Of a stretch of 64,000 bases of DNA, positions 9,835 to 19,042 are shown in pieces. The stretch spans positions 62,001 to 126,000 of the forward strand of contig CAVZZN010000002.1 of the NCBI GenBank assembly GCA_963779805.1, read 5' to 3'. Each line of letters begins with the position of its first letter. Position 1 is the first letter of the stretch. The notes beneath the pieces were generated by a model. It saw nothing but the letters and a program-made list of their open reading frames with translations, was not told the DNA's origin and did no database searches. The position numbers and the translations under genes are program-made. The DNA comes from CAIWHR01 sp963779805. GTDB lineage: Bacteria; Pseudomonadota; Gammaproteobacteria; Burkholderiales; Casimicrobiaceae.

Positions 9835-10470
9835 ATGCCGAATCCGATCGCCACTGTCCGCACCGCACGCGACGACGAGCGCGATTACCGGCCTTCGCAC
9901 GAAGCACGGTGGCTTGCGCGCTGGGCGTGGCGCGCGCTGCATGTCTTCGGCTGGCGCGTGGTGCTATCGCAACCGGTGCCGGCACAGTGCGTGGTCGTCA
10001 TCGCACCGCATACGTCCAACTGGGACTTCTTCGTCGGGCTGCTCGCGAAGTGGGTCGTGGCGTTTCCCGTGCGCTGGATCGGCAAGGATTCGCTGTTCCG
10101 CTGGCCGGTGCGCGGGTTCCTGTTGCGCATCGGCGGCATTGCCGTCGATCGCAGCCGGCGGCACGGCCTCACCGAGCAACTGCGCGACGAGTTCGCGCGG
10201 TCACCGGTGTTGCGCCTCGTGATCGCGCCCGAGGGCACGCGCTCGCGCACCGACTACTGGAAGAGCGGCTTCTATCATCTCGCCCTCGCGACGGGGTTGC
10301 CGCTCGGGCTTGCATTCATCGATTACCGCAGGCGGGAGGTCGGGATCGCGACGTACCTCACGCTGACCGGCGATGCGGCCGTCGACATGGGCGCGATCGC
10401 CGCGTTCTATGCCGGCTGCACGGCCCGCCACCCGGAGCTGCAGGGGCCCGTGCGTCTGCGCGAGCAGTGA
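9835..10470 (+). CDS. 1-acyl-glycerol-phosphate acyltransferase family protein
   Basis: About 211 residues. The PlsC-type motifs are APHTSNWDFF (HX4D catalytic motif), RIGGIAVDRSRR and APEGTRSR (substrate-binding EGTRS). It would transfer an acyl group to a lysophospholipid or related acceptor at the inner membrane. The ATG at 9835 follows a TAGACT -10-like hexamer about 20 bp upstream; in-frame codons further upstream have no matching start context. It is intact. The substrate is not predictable; the subgroup resembles small acyltransferases annotated near envelope genes. Confidence 0.88.
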   Translation: MPNPIATVRTARDDERDYRPSHEARWLARWAWRALHVFGWRVVLSQPVPAQCVVVIAPHTSNWDFFVGLLAKWVVAFPVRWIGKDSLFRWPVRGFLLRIGGIAVDRSRRHGLTEQLRDEFARSPVLRLVIAPEGTRSRTDYWKSGFYHLALATGLPLGLAFIDYRRREVGIATYLTLTGDAAVDMGAIAAFYAGCTARHPELQGPVRLREQ

Positions 10471-10571
10471 CCAACGGTTCGCGCCCCCGGCGGCCCGCGG
10501 CCGGGCGCGGGATGGAGGTCGAGCCTCCCGCGCGGCCCGTTCGATTGCCCCGACCGAAGCGCCCCTGCACA

Positions 10572-11640
10572 ATGCTTTCTTCGGGACGACATCCCCACCG
10601 GACGGCTCATCCGCACGTGCGCGAACCGACAACATCACGGGCACGACCACCAGGCGCACGACCACGATCACGCGCGCGGCGACCCGCCCGGGCCACACGA
10701 TCACCACGACGCCAGCCGGCGCGCGCTCTGGGTGGCGCTGCTGCTCACGGGCGGCTTCGCCGTCGTCGAGGCGCTCGGGGGCTGGTGGGCGCATTCGCTC
10801 GCGCTGATCTCGGACGCGGGGCACATGGCGACCGATGCGGCTGCGTTCATCGTGGCGTTGATCGCCACCGCCGTCGCGCGCCGACCGCCGTCGACCCGCG
10901 CGTCGTACGGTTACGCGCGCGCCGAGGTGCTCGCCGCGTTCATCAACGCCCTCGCGATGCTCGCACTCATCGTGTGGATCGCGGTGGAAGCCGTGCAGCG
11001 CCTGCTCGCGCCGGCGGCGGTGGCGGGTTCCACCGTGGTCGGTATCGCGGTCGTGGGTCTGGTGGTGAACATCGTCGTGGCGTGGATGCTCGCGCGCTCC
11101 GGCGGCGGGCTCAATACCCGCGCCGCGCTGGTCCACGTGATGGGCGACCTGCTCGGTTCCGTGGCGGCGATCACCGCCGGCGCGGTGATCAGCTACACCG
11201 GCTGGTATCCCATCGATCCGATCCTGTCGGTGGTGGTCGCGCTGCTCATCCTGCGCTCGACGTGGGAGCTGTTGCGCCAGTCCACGCAGGTGCTGATGGA
11301 GCAGGTGCCGCAGCATCTGTCCTTCGACGCCATCGGCCAGGCGCTCGCGGGCCTGCCCAACGTGTCGGGCGTGCACGACCTGCACGTGTGGCACATGGCG
11401 CCGGAGCGCGTCGCACTGTCCGCGCATCTCACGATCGTCGACGGCGCGCGCTGGCCGCAGACGCTGGCGGCGGCGTCGCGCCTGCTCGCCGAGCGGTTCG
11501 ACATCCGCCACGTCACGCTGCAGCCGTCGTGGCCGGTGCCGGTCGAGGGCAGGCGCGTGATCCCGGTGGTCGACGAAAGCAGTGCGCGTCGCCGCGAGCG
11601 CGATGCGCAGCGCCGTGGCCGGCGGCGTGCCGGGCCGTGA
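10572..11640 (+). CDS. Cation diffusion facilitator (Zn/Co/Cd efflux), one frame break
   Basis: Proton-coupled metal efflux pump of the CDF family (CzcD/ZitB/DmeF type). The ATG at 10572 opens a His/Asp-rich leader; after a frame break near 10625, where one extra C explains the shift, it reads QHHGHDHQAHDHDHA, a metal-binding tail typical of CDF proteins. The transmembrane core carries two metal-site motifs, DAGHMATD and HVMGD, and the cytosolic C-terminal domain has VHDLHVWHMAPERVALSAHL. About 355 residues. No metalloregulator is adjacent. Confidence 0.92.
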
Positions 11641-11657
11641 TCGCCGGCCGTCGCGCT

Positions 11658-12632
11658 CTAGATCCAGCCCACGCGGCGGAAACGCCAGAACAGCAGGCCG
11701 TCGACGATCACCATCAGGACGAGCGCATACGCATAGCCGCTCACCCAGTCGAGCTCGGGCATGTGCCTGAAGTTCATGCCGTAGATGCCGGCGATGAGCG
11801 TCGGCACGGTGATCAGCGCGCCCCACGCGGCGAGGCGCTTGGTGACCTCGCTTTCGGAAAGGCTGATCAGCGCGATATTCACCGAAATGGCCGTGGTCAG
11901 CATTTCACGAATGCTCTCGATCGACGCGGCGATGCGCGCGAGGTGGTCGTACACGTCGCGGTAATAGTCCTGCATGCCGACGAAGAGCGCCGGCACGCGC
12001 CCGCCGTAGAGCTTGCCCACCGCTTCCATGAGCGGCACCACCGCGTGTCGCAGCACCATCAACCGACGCTTCAGGGCGTACAGGTCCTGGATCTTGCCCT
12101 GGCTCGAGGTGCCGTCGAACAGCGATTCCTCGATGCCCTCGAGCTCGTTCGACAGCGCGTCGATGACGGGGAAGTAGCGGTCGACCACCGCGTCCATCAG
12201 CGCATACAGGACGTAGGTCGAGCCGAAGCGCAGCAATTCGGGCTCGCGCTCGGCGCGAGCGCGCACGTCGGCAAAGCCCCGCTCGGTGCGATGGCGGATC
12301 GACAGCACGTAGTTCTTGCCCACGAACACGTGGATTTCGCCTACGCGCACCTGCGCGGGATCGGCCGGATCGGCCTCGACGGCGTGCAGCACCACGAACA
12401 CGCAGTCGTCGTATTCCTCGATCTTGGGCCGCTGGTGGCCTTTGAGCGCGTCCTCGAGCGCGAGCGGATGCAGCCCGAACTCTTCCGCCATCTGCTGCAA
12501 CTCCTCGGCCGGCGCGTTCGCGAGGGCGACCCACACGAACGTGTCCTCGCGATGGACGTACTCGCTGATGTCGGCTGGCGGGATGTCCGCCACCTTGCGG
12601 CCCTGCTGGTAGACGACGCAATTGACGATCAT
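11658..12632 (-). CDS. corA: Magnesium/cobalt transporter CorA
   Basis: A 324-residue pentameric divalent-cation channel. The long cytoplasmic funnel domain is followed by two C-terminal transmembrane helices with the selectivity motif YGMNF between them. It ends WRFRRVGWI, the usual basic tail. It is intact and converges with the CDF gene, separated by 17 bp. It shares a divergent 92-bp promoter region with pncB. Confidence 0.95.
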   Translation of the reverse strand: MIVNCVVYQQGRKVADIPPADISEYVHREDTFVWVALANAPAEELQQMAEEFGLHPLALEDALKGHQRPKIEEYDDCVFVVLHAVEADPADPAQVRVGEIHVFVGKNYVLSIRHRTERGFADVRARAEREPELLRFGSTYVLYALMDAVVDRYFPVIDALSNELEGIEESLFDGTSSQGKIQDLYALKRRLMVLRHAVVPLMEAVGKLYGGRVPALFVGMQDYYRDVYDHLARIAASIESIREMLTTAISVNIALISLSESEVTKRLAAWGALITVPTLIAGIYGMNFRHMPELDWVSGYAYALVLMVIVDGLLFWRFRRVGWI

Positions 12633-12724
12633 GGATGGCCTCGCGCCCGCGCATCATACCCGGGAAGCGCGGTAACATGCGGTCTCGCCGCCGCACGCGC
12701 GCGGGACGTCGTGCCGCTCATGCG

Positions 12725-13951
12725 ATGATCATCAAGTCCCTGCTCGACACCGACCTCTACAAGTTCACCATGATGCAGGTGGTCCTGCATCACTTTCCGG
12801 GCGCGCACGTCGAGTACCGGTTCAAGTGCCGCAATCCGCAGGTCGACCTCACGCCCTACGTGAGCGAGATCCAGGACCAGATCAGGATGCTGTGCCGCTT
12901 GCGCTTCACGCCGCGCGAGCTCGACTACCTGCGCAGCTGGCGCTTCTTCAAGAGCGACTTCGTCGATCTGCTCGGGCTGTTCCAGCTCGACGAGCGCTTC
13001 ATTCACGTCTCCCGCATTCCCGGCGCGACGGAGATCGACATCGCGATCAAGGGGCCGTGGCTGCACACGATCCTGTTCGAGGTGCCGGTGCTCGCCATCG
13101 TGACCGAGATCTACTTTCGCAACACGCAGCAGCAGCCCGACTTCGCCGAAGGGCGGCGGCGGCTGCAGGCCAAGATCGCGCAGATCAACGCCGTCGAGGA
13201 CCCCGTGTTCCGGATTGCCGACTACGGGACGCGCCGGCGCTTCTCCCGCGCGTGGCAGGACGAGGTGATCCGCACGCTGCGCGACGGCATCGGGCCCAAG
13301 TTCGTGGGCACGAGCAACGTGCGGTTCGCGCTCGATCACGGCCTCACGCCGCTCGGCACGATGGCGCACGAATACCTGCAGGCGTGCCAGGCGGTCGGGC
13401 CGCGCCTGCGCGATTCGCAGGTCTTCGCGTTCAACATGTGGGCGCGCGAGTACCGGGGCGACCTCGGGATCGCGCTCTCCGACGTGTTCGGCATGGACGC
13501 CTTCCTGCGCGACTTCGATCTGTTCTTCTGCAAGCTCTTCGACGGCGTGCGCCACGATTCGGGCGATCCGTTCGAGTGGGGCGAGAAGCTGCTCGAGCAC
13601 TATCTCAGGATGCGCATCGACCCGCACACCAAGACCATGGTGTTCTCCGACCAGCTCAACGTGCCGCTCGCGATTCGCCTCTTCGAGTACTTCCGCGGGC
13701 GCGTGCAGACGGCCTTCGGCATCGGCACGAACCTCACCAACGACCTCGGCTACGAGTCGACCAACGTCGTCATCAAGATGACGCGCTGCAACGGCCAGCC
13801 GGTGGCCAAGATCAGCGACGAGCCGTCGAAGATGATGGACTACGACCCGTCCTATGTCGCGTACCTGCGGGAGGTGTTCCACCTCACGCCCGAGTCTTCG
13901 CGCGAGCCGCCCACGACCGCGCAGCACGGGGCGGAGCAGGGGACGCATTAG
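12725..13951 (+). CDS. pncB: Nicotinate phosphoribosyltransferase
   Basis: About 408 residues. It converts nicotinate, PRPP and ATP to nicotinate mononucleotide in NAD salvage. The start MIIKSLLDTDLYKFTMMQ is diagnostic; GTMAHEY holds the histidine phosphorylated during ATP hydrolysis; FGIGTNLTNDLG is the phosphate-binding region. The upstream in-frame extension to 12635 has no family match. It is intact, followed by a strong terminator hairpin. Confidence 0.97.
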   Translation: MIIKSLLDTDLYKFTMMQVVLHHFPGAHVEYRFKCRNPQVDLTPYVSEIQDQIRMLCRLRFTPRELDYLRSWRFFKSDFVDLLGLFQLDERFIHVSRIPGATEIDIAIKGPWLHTILFEVPVLAIVTEIYFRNTQQQPDFAEGRRRLQAKIAQINAVEDPVFRIADYGTRRRFSRAWQDEVIRTLRDGIGPKFVGTSNVRFALDHGLTPLGTMAHEYLQACQAVGPRLRDSQVFAFNMWAREYRGDLGIALSDVFGMDAFLRDFDLFFCKLFDGVRHDSGDPFEWGEKLLEHYLRMRIDPHTKTMVFSDQLNVPLAIRLFEYFRGRVQTAFGIGTNLTNDLGYESTNVVIKMTRCNGQPVAKISDEPSKMMDYDPSYVAYLREVFHLTPESSREPPTTAQHGAEQGTH

Positions 13952-13965
13952 CCCCATCCGGGGGA

Positions 13966-13985
13966 CCTCCGGGGTTCCCCGGAGG
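13966..13985. terminator. Terminator hairpin after pncB
   Basis: The arms CCTCCGGGG (13966-13974) and CCCCGGAGG (13977-13985) form a perfect 9-bp stem with a two-base TT loop, 15 bp after the pncB stop. No U-tract follows. Confidence 0.6.
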
Positions 13986-14136
13986 CAGAGCGCGAGCCGC
14001 GGTGCGTGCGAGGGTCCTCGGAGGCAACGCCGGGGAGGTCGTGCAGCCTTCCGGAGCGGATGCGCCGCCGCCCGCCGGCGCGCCCGACGGGACGCGCGGC
14101 GCGGACCGGGCGCCCCCGCTGCGGTAGAGTGCGCGG

Positions 14137-15942
14137 ATGGCCACGCCCGTCACCACGGCCGGCAAGACCCGGCCCGAAGCGCCCGCCAGTCGCGGGTCCG
14201 ACCGTCGTCTGCGGCTCGACGACATTCTCAAGCTGATGGTCGCCGACGGCCTCGTCTCGGCCGCGGACGCGGACAAGCTCGCACGCTCGCGCACCCAGCG
14301 CTTCGAGCACCCGCTGGAGATGATCGCCGACCAGAAGTGGCGCTCGCTCGCCCCGCCGCATCGGCTGTTGAATGCGGACTGGCTGGTCGAATGGCTTGCC
14401 GGGAAGCTCGGCGTGCCGCATCGCCACATCGACCCGCTCAAGATCGATCTCGGCGCGGTCACGCAGACGATGTCGAACGCGTACGCGGAGCGGTATCGCG
14501 TGCTGCCGATCGAGGTCGGCCGCGACACCCTGACGGTCGCGACCGCCGAGCCTTTCGTGCGCTCGTGGGCCGACGAGCTCGAGAAGATCCTGCGCCTGAA
14601 GGTCGAGCTCGTGTTCGTGAATCCCGCGGACATCCGGCGCTACGTGGGCGAGTTCTACAGCCTCGCGCGCTCGATGAAGAAGGCGCAGGAGACCTCGCAC
14701 GGCGAGCTCTCGCTCGCGCGCAACTTCGAGCAGCTGGTCGAGCTGGGTCGCAGCGGCCAGCTCGACGCCAACGACAGCCACGTCGTGCACATCGTCGACT
14801 GGCTATGGCAGTACGCCTTCGAGCAGCGCGCGTCCGACATCCACATCGAGCCGCGGCGCGACGTCGGGCTCGTGCGCTTCCGCATCGATGGCGTGCTGCA
14901 TCAGGTGTACGCGATCCCCAACCCGGTGCTGATCGCGATGACCTCGCGCGTGAAGCTCCTCGCGCGCATGGAGATCGTCGAGAAGCGCCGCCCGCAGGAC
15001 GGGCGCATCAAGACCGTGGCCCCCGATGGCCAGGAGATCGAGCTGCGCATCTCGACCATGCCCACTGCGTTCGGCGAGAAGATCGTGATGCGCATCTTCA
15101 CCCCGGAGGTGCTGCTGCGCGACTTCTCCGAGCTCGGCTTCTCCGCCGAGGATCGCCAGCGCTGGGAGAAGATGATCAACGAGCCCAACGGCGTGGTGCT
15201 GCTGACCGGCCCCACGGGCTCGGGCAAGACCACCACGCTCTACTCGTCGCTGCGCATGCTCGCGACACCCGAAGTGAACGTGTGCACGATCGAGGATCCG
15301 ATCGAGATGATCGAGCCCGCGTTCAACCAGATGCAGGTGCAACCGGCGATCGGCGTCGATTTCGCGCATGGCGTGCGCACGCTGCTGCGCCAGGATCCCG
15401 ACATCATCATGGTGGGCGAGATCCGCGACCGCGACACCGCCGAGATGGCCGTCCAGGCAGCGCTGACGGGCCACCTCGTCCTCTCGACGCTGCACACCAA
15501 CGACGCGCCGACCGCCGTCACGCGCCTGCTCGACCTCAACGTGCCGCCGTATCTCATCAGCTCGACGCTGCTCGGCGTCATGGCGCAGCGCCTCGTACGC
15601 ACGTTGTGTCCGCATTGCAAGAAGCCGACCGATCCGCCGGACGACGAGACCTGGCAGATGCTGACCTCGCCCTGGCGCGCGGACAAGCCGGCGCAGGTGA
15701 TGGGCCCGGTCGGTTGCCTCGAGTGCAGGATGACGGGCTACTACGGACGGGTCGGCCTGTACGAGATCATGCTCATGACGCCGGCGATCCGGAAGCTGAT
15801 GACCCAGCATGCCGACGACGCGAAGATCCGCGAGCAGGCGTACAAGGAAGGCATGAAGCCGCTGCGCGTGTCGGGCGCGATGAAGATCGTCGCCGGCCTC
15901 ACCACCGCCGACGAGGTGGTGAAGGTAGCCCCTCTCGGCTAG
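14137..15942 (+). CDS. GspE/PilB-family type II secretion or type IV pilus ATPase
   Basis: A 601-residue hexameric assembly ATPase. The N-terminal MshEN-like domain (about 20-170) is followed by the core: Walker A GPTGSGKTTT, Asp box TIEDPIE, Walker B IIMVGEIRD and His box STLHTNDAP. A zinc-binding loop with CPHC and CLEC pairs follows. It is intact. No pilin, secretin or GspF/PilC gene is adjacent, so the gene stands alone. A TAGAGT hexamer 12 bp upstream of the ATG is the only promoter-like element and lies very close. Other members of the machine must be elsewhere if the protein is functional. Confidence 0.93.
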   Translation: MATPVTTAGKTRPEAPASRGSDRRLRLDDILKLMVADGLVSAADADKLARSRTQRFEHPLEMIADQKWRSLAPPHRLLNADWLVEWLAGKLGVPHRHIDPLKIDLGAVTQTMSNAYAERYRVLPIEVGRDTLTVATAEPFVRSWADELEKILRLKVELVFVNPADIRRYVGEFYSLARSMKKAQETSHGELSLARNFEQLVELGRSGQLDANDSHVVHIVDWLWQYAFEQRASDIHIEPRRDVGLVRFRIDGVLHQVYAIPNPVLIAMTSRVKLLARMEIVEKRRPQDGRIKTVAPDGQEIELRISTMPTAFGEKIVMRIFTPEVLLRDFSELGFSAEDRQRWEKMINEPNGVVLLTGPTGSGKTTTLYSSLRMLATPEVNVCTIEDPIEMIEPAFNQMQVQPAIGVDFAHGVRTLLRQDPDIIMVGEIRDRDTAEMAVQAALTGHLVLSTLHTNDAPTAVTRLLDLNVPPYLISSTLLGVMAQRLVRTLCPHCKKPTDPPDDETWQMLTSPWRADKPAQVMGPVGCLECRMTGYYGRVGLYEIMLMTPAIRKLMTQHADDAKIREQAYKEGMKPLRVSGAMKIVAGLTTADEVVKVAPLG

Positions 15943-15987
15943 GAGCAGGGGCCCCACGCAGTGGGGATGCGACGGGCCGAGAGGGGC
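15928..15987. terminator. Nested hairpin spanning the ATPase stop codon
   Basis: The arms GCCCCTCTCGGC (15928-15939) and GCCGAGAGGGGC (15976-15987) pair perfectly over 12 bp and enclose a second stem, CCCCAC (15952-15957) with GTGGGG (15961-15966). The left arm covers the last codons before the TAG, so the structure may affect termination of translation or protect the 3' end as well as terminate transcription. Confidence 0.55.
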
Positions 15988-16064
15988 AGGCGGCCGACCG
16001 CGACACGCATGGTGTCGCAGCCCGCGTGCGGAGGCCGCGCACCATTGGGCTAGGAGCAGGGGCC
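15937..16064 (+). repeat. 17-bp direct repeat pair
   Basis: GGCTAGGAGCAGGGGCC occurs at 15937-15953 and again at 16048-16064. The second copy continues GATC, and the 16-mer GGAGCAGGGGCCGATC is identical at 4463-4478. The core GGAGCAGGGG also occurs at 13933-13942. All four copies lie on the plus strand at or near gene ends. Confidence 0.65.
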
Positions 16065-16074
16065 GATCGGAGCG

Positions 16075-16770
16075 TCAGCGCAGCTCGGGCCGGCATAGTC
16101 CCCGGTCGACGATCTCCGGCGTGCAGACGGAAGTCGTGCGCGACGCGAGGCTGTCGTTGGCGTCTCGCCGCCGCGGCGCGCTCGGCGCGGTTGGCGGCGC
16201 AGTGCGCGCGGTGGAGGTGAGCGCCGGGGCCCGCGCCGGCCGCGGGACATCCGGAATCCTGGCCGGCATCGGTGTGGACGCCGCGGGAATGCTGGCCGGT
16301 ACGCGCGACGTGCCGGGAATGCCGGTGGGTGCGGGCGGAATCGCCGGCGCAGCAGGGATGCCGGTCGGCGCGGGCGCGAGCGCCGGCAAGGTCGACGCAT
16401 CGGCAGGTGCCAGCGGCGAGCCGTCGCCCACGTACGCCCAGCTGGCGAGATCGAGCCGCATCTTCGCCGCCGCGACGACGTGCGAAACCACCGCCGGACG
16501 AAAGTGCGCATACACGCCGACCGCGATCAGCGCCGGCAGCACGAGGAGCACGAGCGCGGCGAGCATCGTCCACCCGGCGCGCCAGCGCGCGCGCAGCGTC
16601 GCGGTCGGCGTGCGGACTTCGCTCGCCGCGATGAAGTCATTCCCGTCGTAGTGTCGCGGCACGTCCATTTCCTCCAACTCGTCCAGCAGGATGCAGCGCA
16701 TGGCGGCCTCATGGTTGCCGCAGCGCACCGCCGCGGCCATCGGACGCCAGTGACCGCGCCTGTAGGCCAT
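16075..16770 (-). CDS. Single-pass membrane protein with Pro/Ala-rich periplasmic tail, unknown function
   Basis: Up to 231 residues, depending on the start. About 70 cytoplasmic residues (RCILLDELEEMDVPRHYDG) precede one hydrophobic helix, near residues 69-88 (MLAALVLLVLPALIAVGVYA), then a long Pro/Ala tail with PTGIP twice and PASIP and PARIP once each, ending with a Cys pair in CTPEIVDRGLC. This resembles an anchored protein reaching across the periplasm, but I see no TonB, LysM or peptidoglycan-binding domain. Start alternatives exist at internal Met codons. I do not recognise a family. Confidence 0.6.
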   Translation of the reverse strand: MAYRRGHWRPMAAAVRCGNHEAAMRCILLDELEEMDVPRHYDGNDFIAASEVRTPTATLRARWRAGWTMLAALVLLVLPALIAVGVYAHFRPAVVSHVVAAAKMRLDLASWAYVGDGSPLAPADASTLPALAPAPTGIPAAPAIPPAPTGIPGTSRVPASIPAASTPMPARIPDVPRPARAPALTSTARTAPPTAPSAPRRRDANDSLASRTTSVCTPEIVDRGLCRPELR

Positions 16771-16999
16771 GGACTACATCGACACAGATGCCGGGCAACC
16801 CCGGGCAGGTGCCGCCGCGCTCGGGCTCGCAGGCGCGCCGAAGCGCGAGCGGCGACCTACACGTGCATCGGCGAGGTCCTACGATCGAATGTTCCTTCCG
16901 GTGACAGTCGCGTCGATGGCCGGGCCCTAATCTGCTGCCTGCAAGACCGAAGCGCCGCCTGCGGGCGGCCGTTACACGACAACTTGAAGGGAGTAGCCC

Positions 17000-17371
17000 A
17001 TGAACAAGCTTGCACTGGCCATCATCACTGGAACGTTCGTCACCTTCGGCGGCAACGCCTATGCGGCGGATCCCGTCCGCCATCCGATCGAAGCCACCAA
17101 GGAGAAGGTCCGCGCCGAGCAGGCCGAAGACCGGCAGGAAGACCACGCGAAAGCCGAGTACAAGGCCAAGAAGGACGAAGCCGAAGGCAAGTACAAGGCC
17201 GCGAAGGATCACTGCAAGGAACTGAAGGGCGCCGAGGAGCGCGCGTGCAAGAAGGAGGCGAAGGCCGACTACGATCGCACCGAGAAGGAGCTCAAGGCGA
17301 ACTACAAGACGGCCAAGCGCAATGCCGAAGCGACCGGCGAGATCGCGCACAACAACACCATGCGCCGCTGA
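17000..17371 (+). CDS. Small exported Lys/Ala/Glu-rich helical protein, unknown function
   Basis: A 123-residue protein with a clear signal peptide (MNKLALAIITGTFVTFGGNAYA). The mature part is almost entirely charged helix, with repeated phrases such as YKAKKDEAEGKYKAAKD and KADYDRTEKELKANYKTAKR spaced so as to suggest a periplasmic coiled coil. Two cysteines (HCKELKG and RACKKEA) could form a disulfide. A ribosome-binding GAAGGGAG lies before the ATG. Similar small proteins are common in betaproteobacterial genomes without assigned function. Confidence 0.8.
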   Translation: MNKLALAIITGTFVTFGGNAYAADPVRHPIEATKEKVRAEQAEDRQEDHAKAEYKAKKDEAEGKYKAAKDHCKELKGAEERACKKEAKADYDRTEKELKANYKTAKRNAEATGEIAHNNTMRR

Positions 17372-17391
17372 CGTCGTCGGTGTGATCCGCG

Positions 17392-17422
17392 AGGAAGGCG
17401 CCCGTTGCGTGGGCGCCTTCCT
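17392..17422 (+). terminator. Rho-independent terminator
   Basis: The arms AGGAAGGCGCCC (17392-17403) and GGGCGCCTTCCT (17411-17422) form a perfect 12-bp stem with a 7-base loop, followed by GCGTTTTGG. This is the most canonical intrinsic terminator in the window. Confidence 0.82.
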
Positions 17423-17574
17423 GCGTTTTGGCAGGGTCTCCCTGACCCCATCCGCGTGGCGAGACAGCCCGCCGAGCGCCGGTCCGCCACGCTTGCGCCG
17501 TTCCCGCAGGCTTGGGTTACGATGGCGCCCACGATGCCGCGCACGGCGCGCGGCGGCGGTCTTCGGGAGTGGCG

Positions 17575-18018
17575 ATGGCGATCTACAACAGGATCCTGGT
17601 GGCCTACAACGGCGCTGCGGAGTCGCGTGCGGCACTCGACGAGGCCGCGCGCCTCGCGGCGGAGCCGGGCGTCGCGGTGCACATCGCCGCGGTGATGAAC
17701 ACTGCCGCGTATCTCGTGGCCGGCGAGTACGTGCCGGAGATGACCCTCGCCACCGGGCGCGAGGAGCTCGAAGCCGACGTGAAGGAAGTCGAGGCGAGGA
17801 TGGCCACCCGGGGCCTCGCCGTCACCTCGCACCTCGTCATCGGCGAGCCCGTCGACGTGATCGCGCGGCTCGCGGAATCGCTGAAGATCGATCTCCTCGT
17901 CATCGGCCACTCGCGCGCGAAGTCGTTCGCGATGAGGTGGTGGCGCGGCTCGGTCGACACCATGCTGATCGAGCGCGTGCGTTGCAGCATCCTGATCGCG
18001 GCGGATCCGAAGGAGTGA
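17575..18018 (+). CDS. Universal stress protein (UspA family)
   Basis: A 147-residue cytosolic protein. The start MAIYNRILVAYNG is the usual Usp beta-strand start, with a GGGAG Shine-Dalgarno six bases upstream. The C-terminal nucleotide-binding region reads IGHSRAKSFAMRWWRGSVD: the final Gly-Ser is kept but the second glycine of the usual G-X2-G pair is absent, so ATP binding is uncertain. The stop overlaps the next gene as GTGA. Confidence 0.93.
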   Translation: MAIYNRILVAYNGAAESRAALDEAARLAAEPGVAVHIAAVMNTAAYLVAGEYVPEMTLATGREELEADVKEVEARMATRGLAVTSHLVIGEPVDVIARLAESLKIDLLVIGHSRAKSFAMRWWRGSVDTMLIERVRCSILIAADPKE

Positions 18019-19028
18019 GCCGCGCGCCGGTGCGCACGGCGTTGCGCCGGGTGCCGCGCTTTCTGCTCGCCGCCGCAGCAGCATTCGCTCTTGGCGCGAT
18101 GCTGGCGGCCTGTGCGCCGTGGGGTCCGCTCCAGGCCGACGAGGGCGCGCGCATCTGGGACGTCCGGGCCCGCCGCTTCGTCGCCGAGCCGGAGCTCGTC
18201 GCGCGCCTCGCGGCCACGCGCTACCGCCTGCTCGGCGAAGTGCACGACAACCCCGAGCACCACCGGATCCGCGCGCGCCTGATCGCCGAGATCGCGGCTG
18301 CAGGCAAGGCGCCCGCAGTGCTCATGGAGCAGTTCGACCTCGAGCACGACGCAGCGCTGCGGACCGCGCAGCTGCGGGGCGCGGACGCGGAAGCGCTCGC
18401 CACCGCCGGTGCCTTGAATCGCGAGGCGTGGTCGTGGCCGCTGCACAAGCCGGTGCTCGAAGCTGCGGTGCGGGCGCAACTGCCCGTGCATGCGGCGAAC
18501 GTGCCGCGTGCCGTGCTGCAGGCGGTGATGAAGCACGGCAAGGCGGCCGCGCTCGATCCCGCGTGGCTCGCGCGCATCGCCGCTGCGCCGTGGTCCGACG
18601 CGCAGGCTCGCGAGCTCGACGAGGAGATCGTCGAAAGCCATTGCCGGAAGCTGCCCGCGTCGATGGTGCCGCAGCTCGCGTTCGCGCAGCGGGTGCGCGA
18701 CGCGGCGATGGCGAGTGCGCTGCTGGCCGATGCAACCGCCGACGGCGCCATTCTCATCGCCGGCAACGGTCATGTACGGCGCAATCTCGGCGTGCCGGTG
18801 TACCTCGATGCCGCGGCCCGGGAAGCGAGCGTGGCGGTGGGCTTCGTCGAAGCGGACGCTCCGGCTCGCCTCTCACGTGCGGATGCCGAGCGCCTCGCGC
18901 GCGAGCACCCCGAGTACGATTACGTCTGGCTGACGTCGAGCACCAGGCGGGCGGATCCGTGTGCAGGTTTCGTCATCCCACCGTCGCGGGCCGCGGGAGC
19001 GGTCGCGCCGTCGCCCTCGAAGCCCTGA
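18015..19028 (+). CDS. ChaN-like haem/iron-regulated lipoprotein
   Basis: About 337 residues. A GTG start overlaps the Usp stop (GTGA), giving a leader with the lipobox LAAC and a mature N-terminal cysteine, so it should be a lipoprotein. The body matches the ChaN/DUF399 fold: YRLLGEVHDNPEHH near the start, and later GAILIAGNGHVRRNLGVPVYL. In Campylobacter ChaN binds stacked haems; metal or haem binding here is inferred from family. Coupling to a universal stress gene suggests co-expression under stress. Confidence 0.87.
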   Translation: MSRAPVRTALRRVPRFLLAAAAAFALGAMLAACAPWGPLQADEGARIWDVRARRFVAEPELVARLAATRYRLLGEVHDNPEHHRIRARLIAEIAAAGKAPAVLMEQFDLEHDAALRTAQLRGADAEALATAGALNREAWSWPLHKPVLEAAVRAQLPVHAANVPRAVLQAVMKHGKAAALDPAWLARIAAAPWSDAQARELDEEIVESHCRKLPASMVPQLAFAQRVRDAAMASALLADATADGAILIAGNGHVRRNLGVPVYLDAAAREASVAVGFVEADAPARLSRADAERLAREHPEYDYVWLTSSTRRADPCAGFVIPPSRAAGAVAPSPSKP

Positions 19029-19042
19029 TCGGAGCGAAGCAG

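Noticed and set aside
12629..13957. 442-codon minus-strand frame, and similar long antisense frames over parC, parE, rho and the ATPase
   Set aside because: The sense strand carries intact, diagnostic proteins; the antisense products are low-complexity Arg/Glu/Val-rich sequences.
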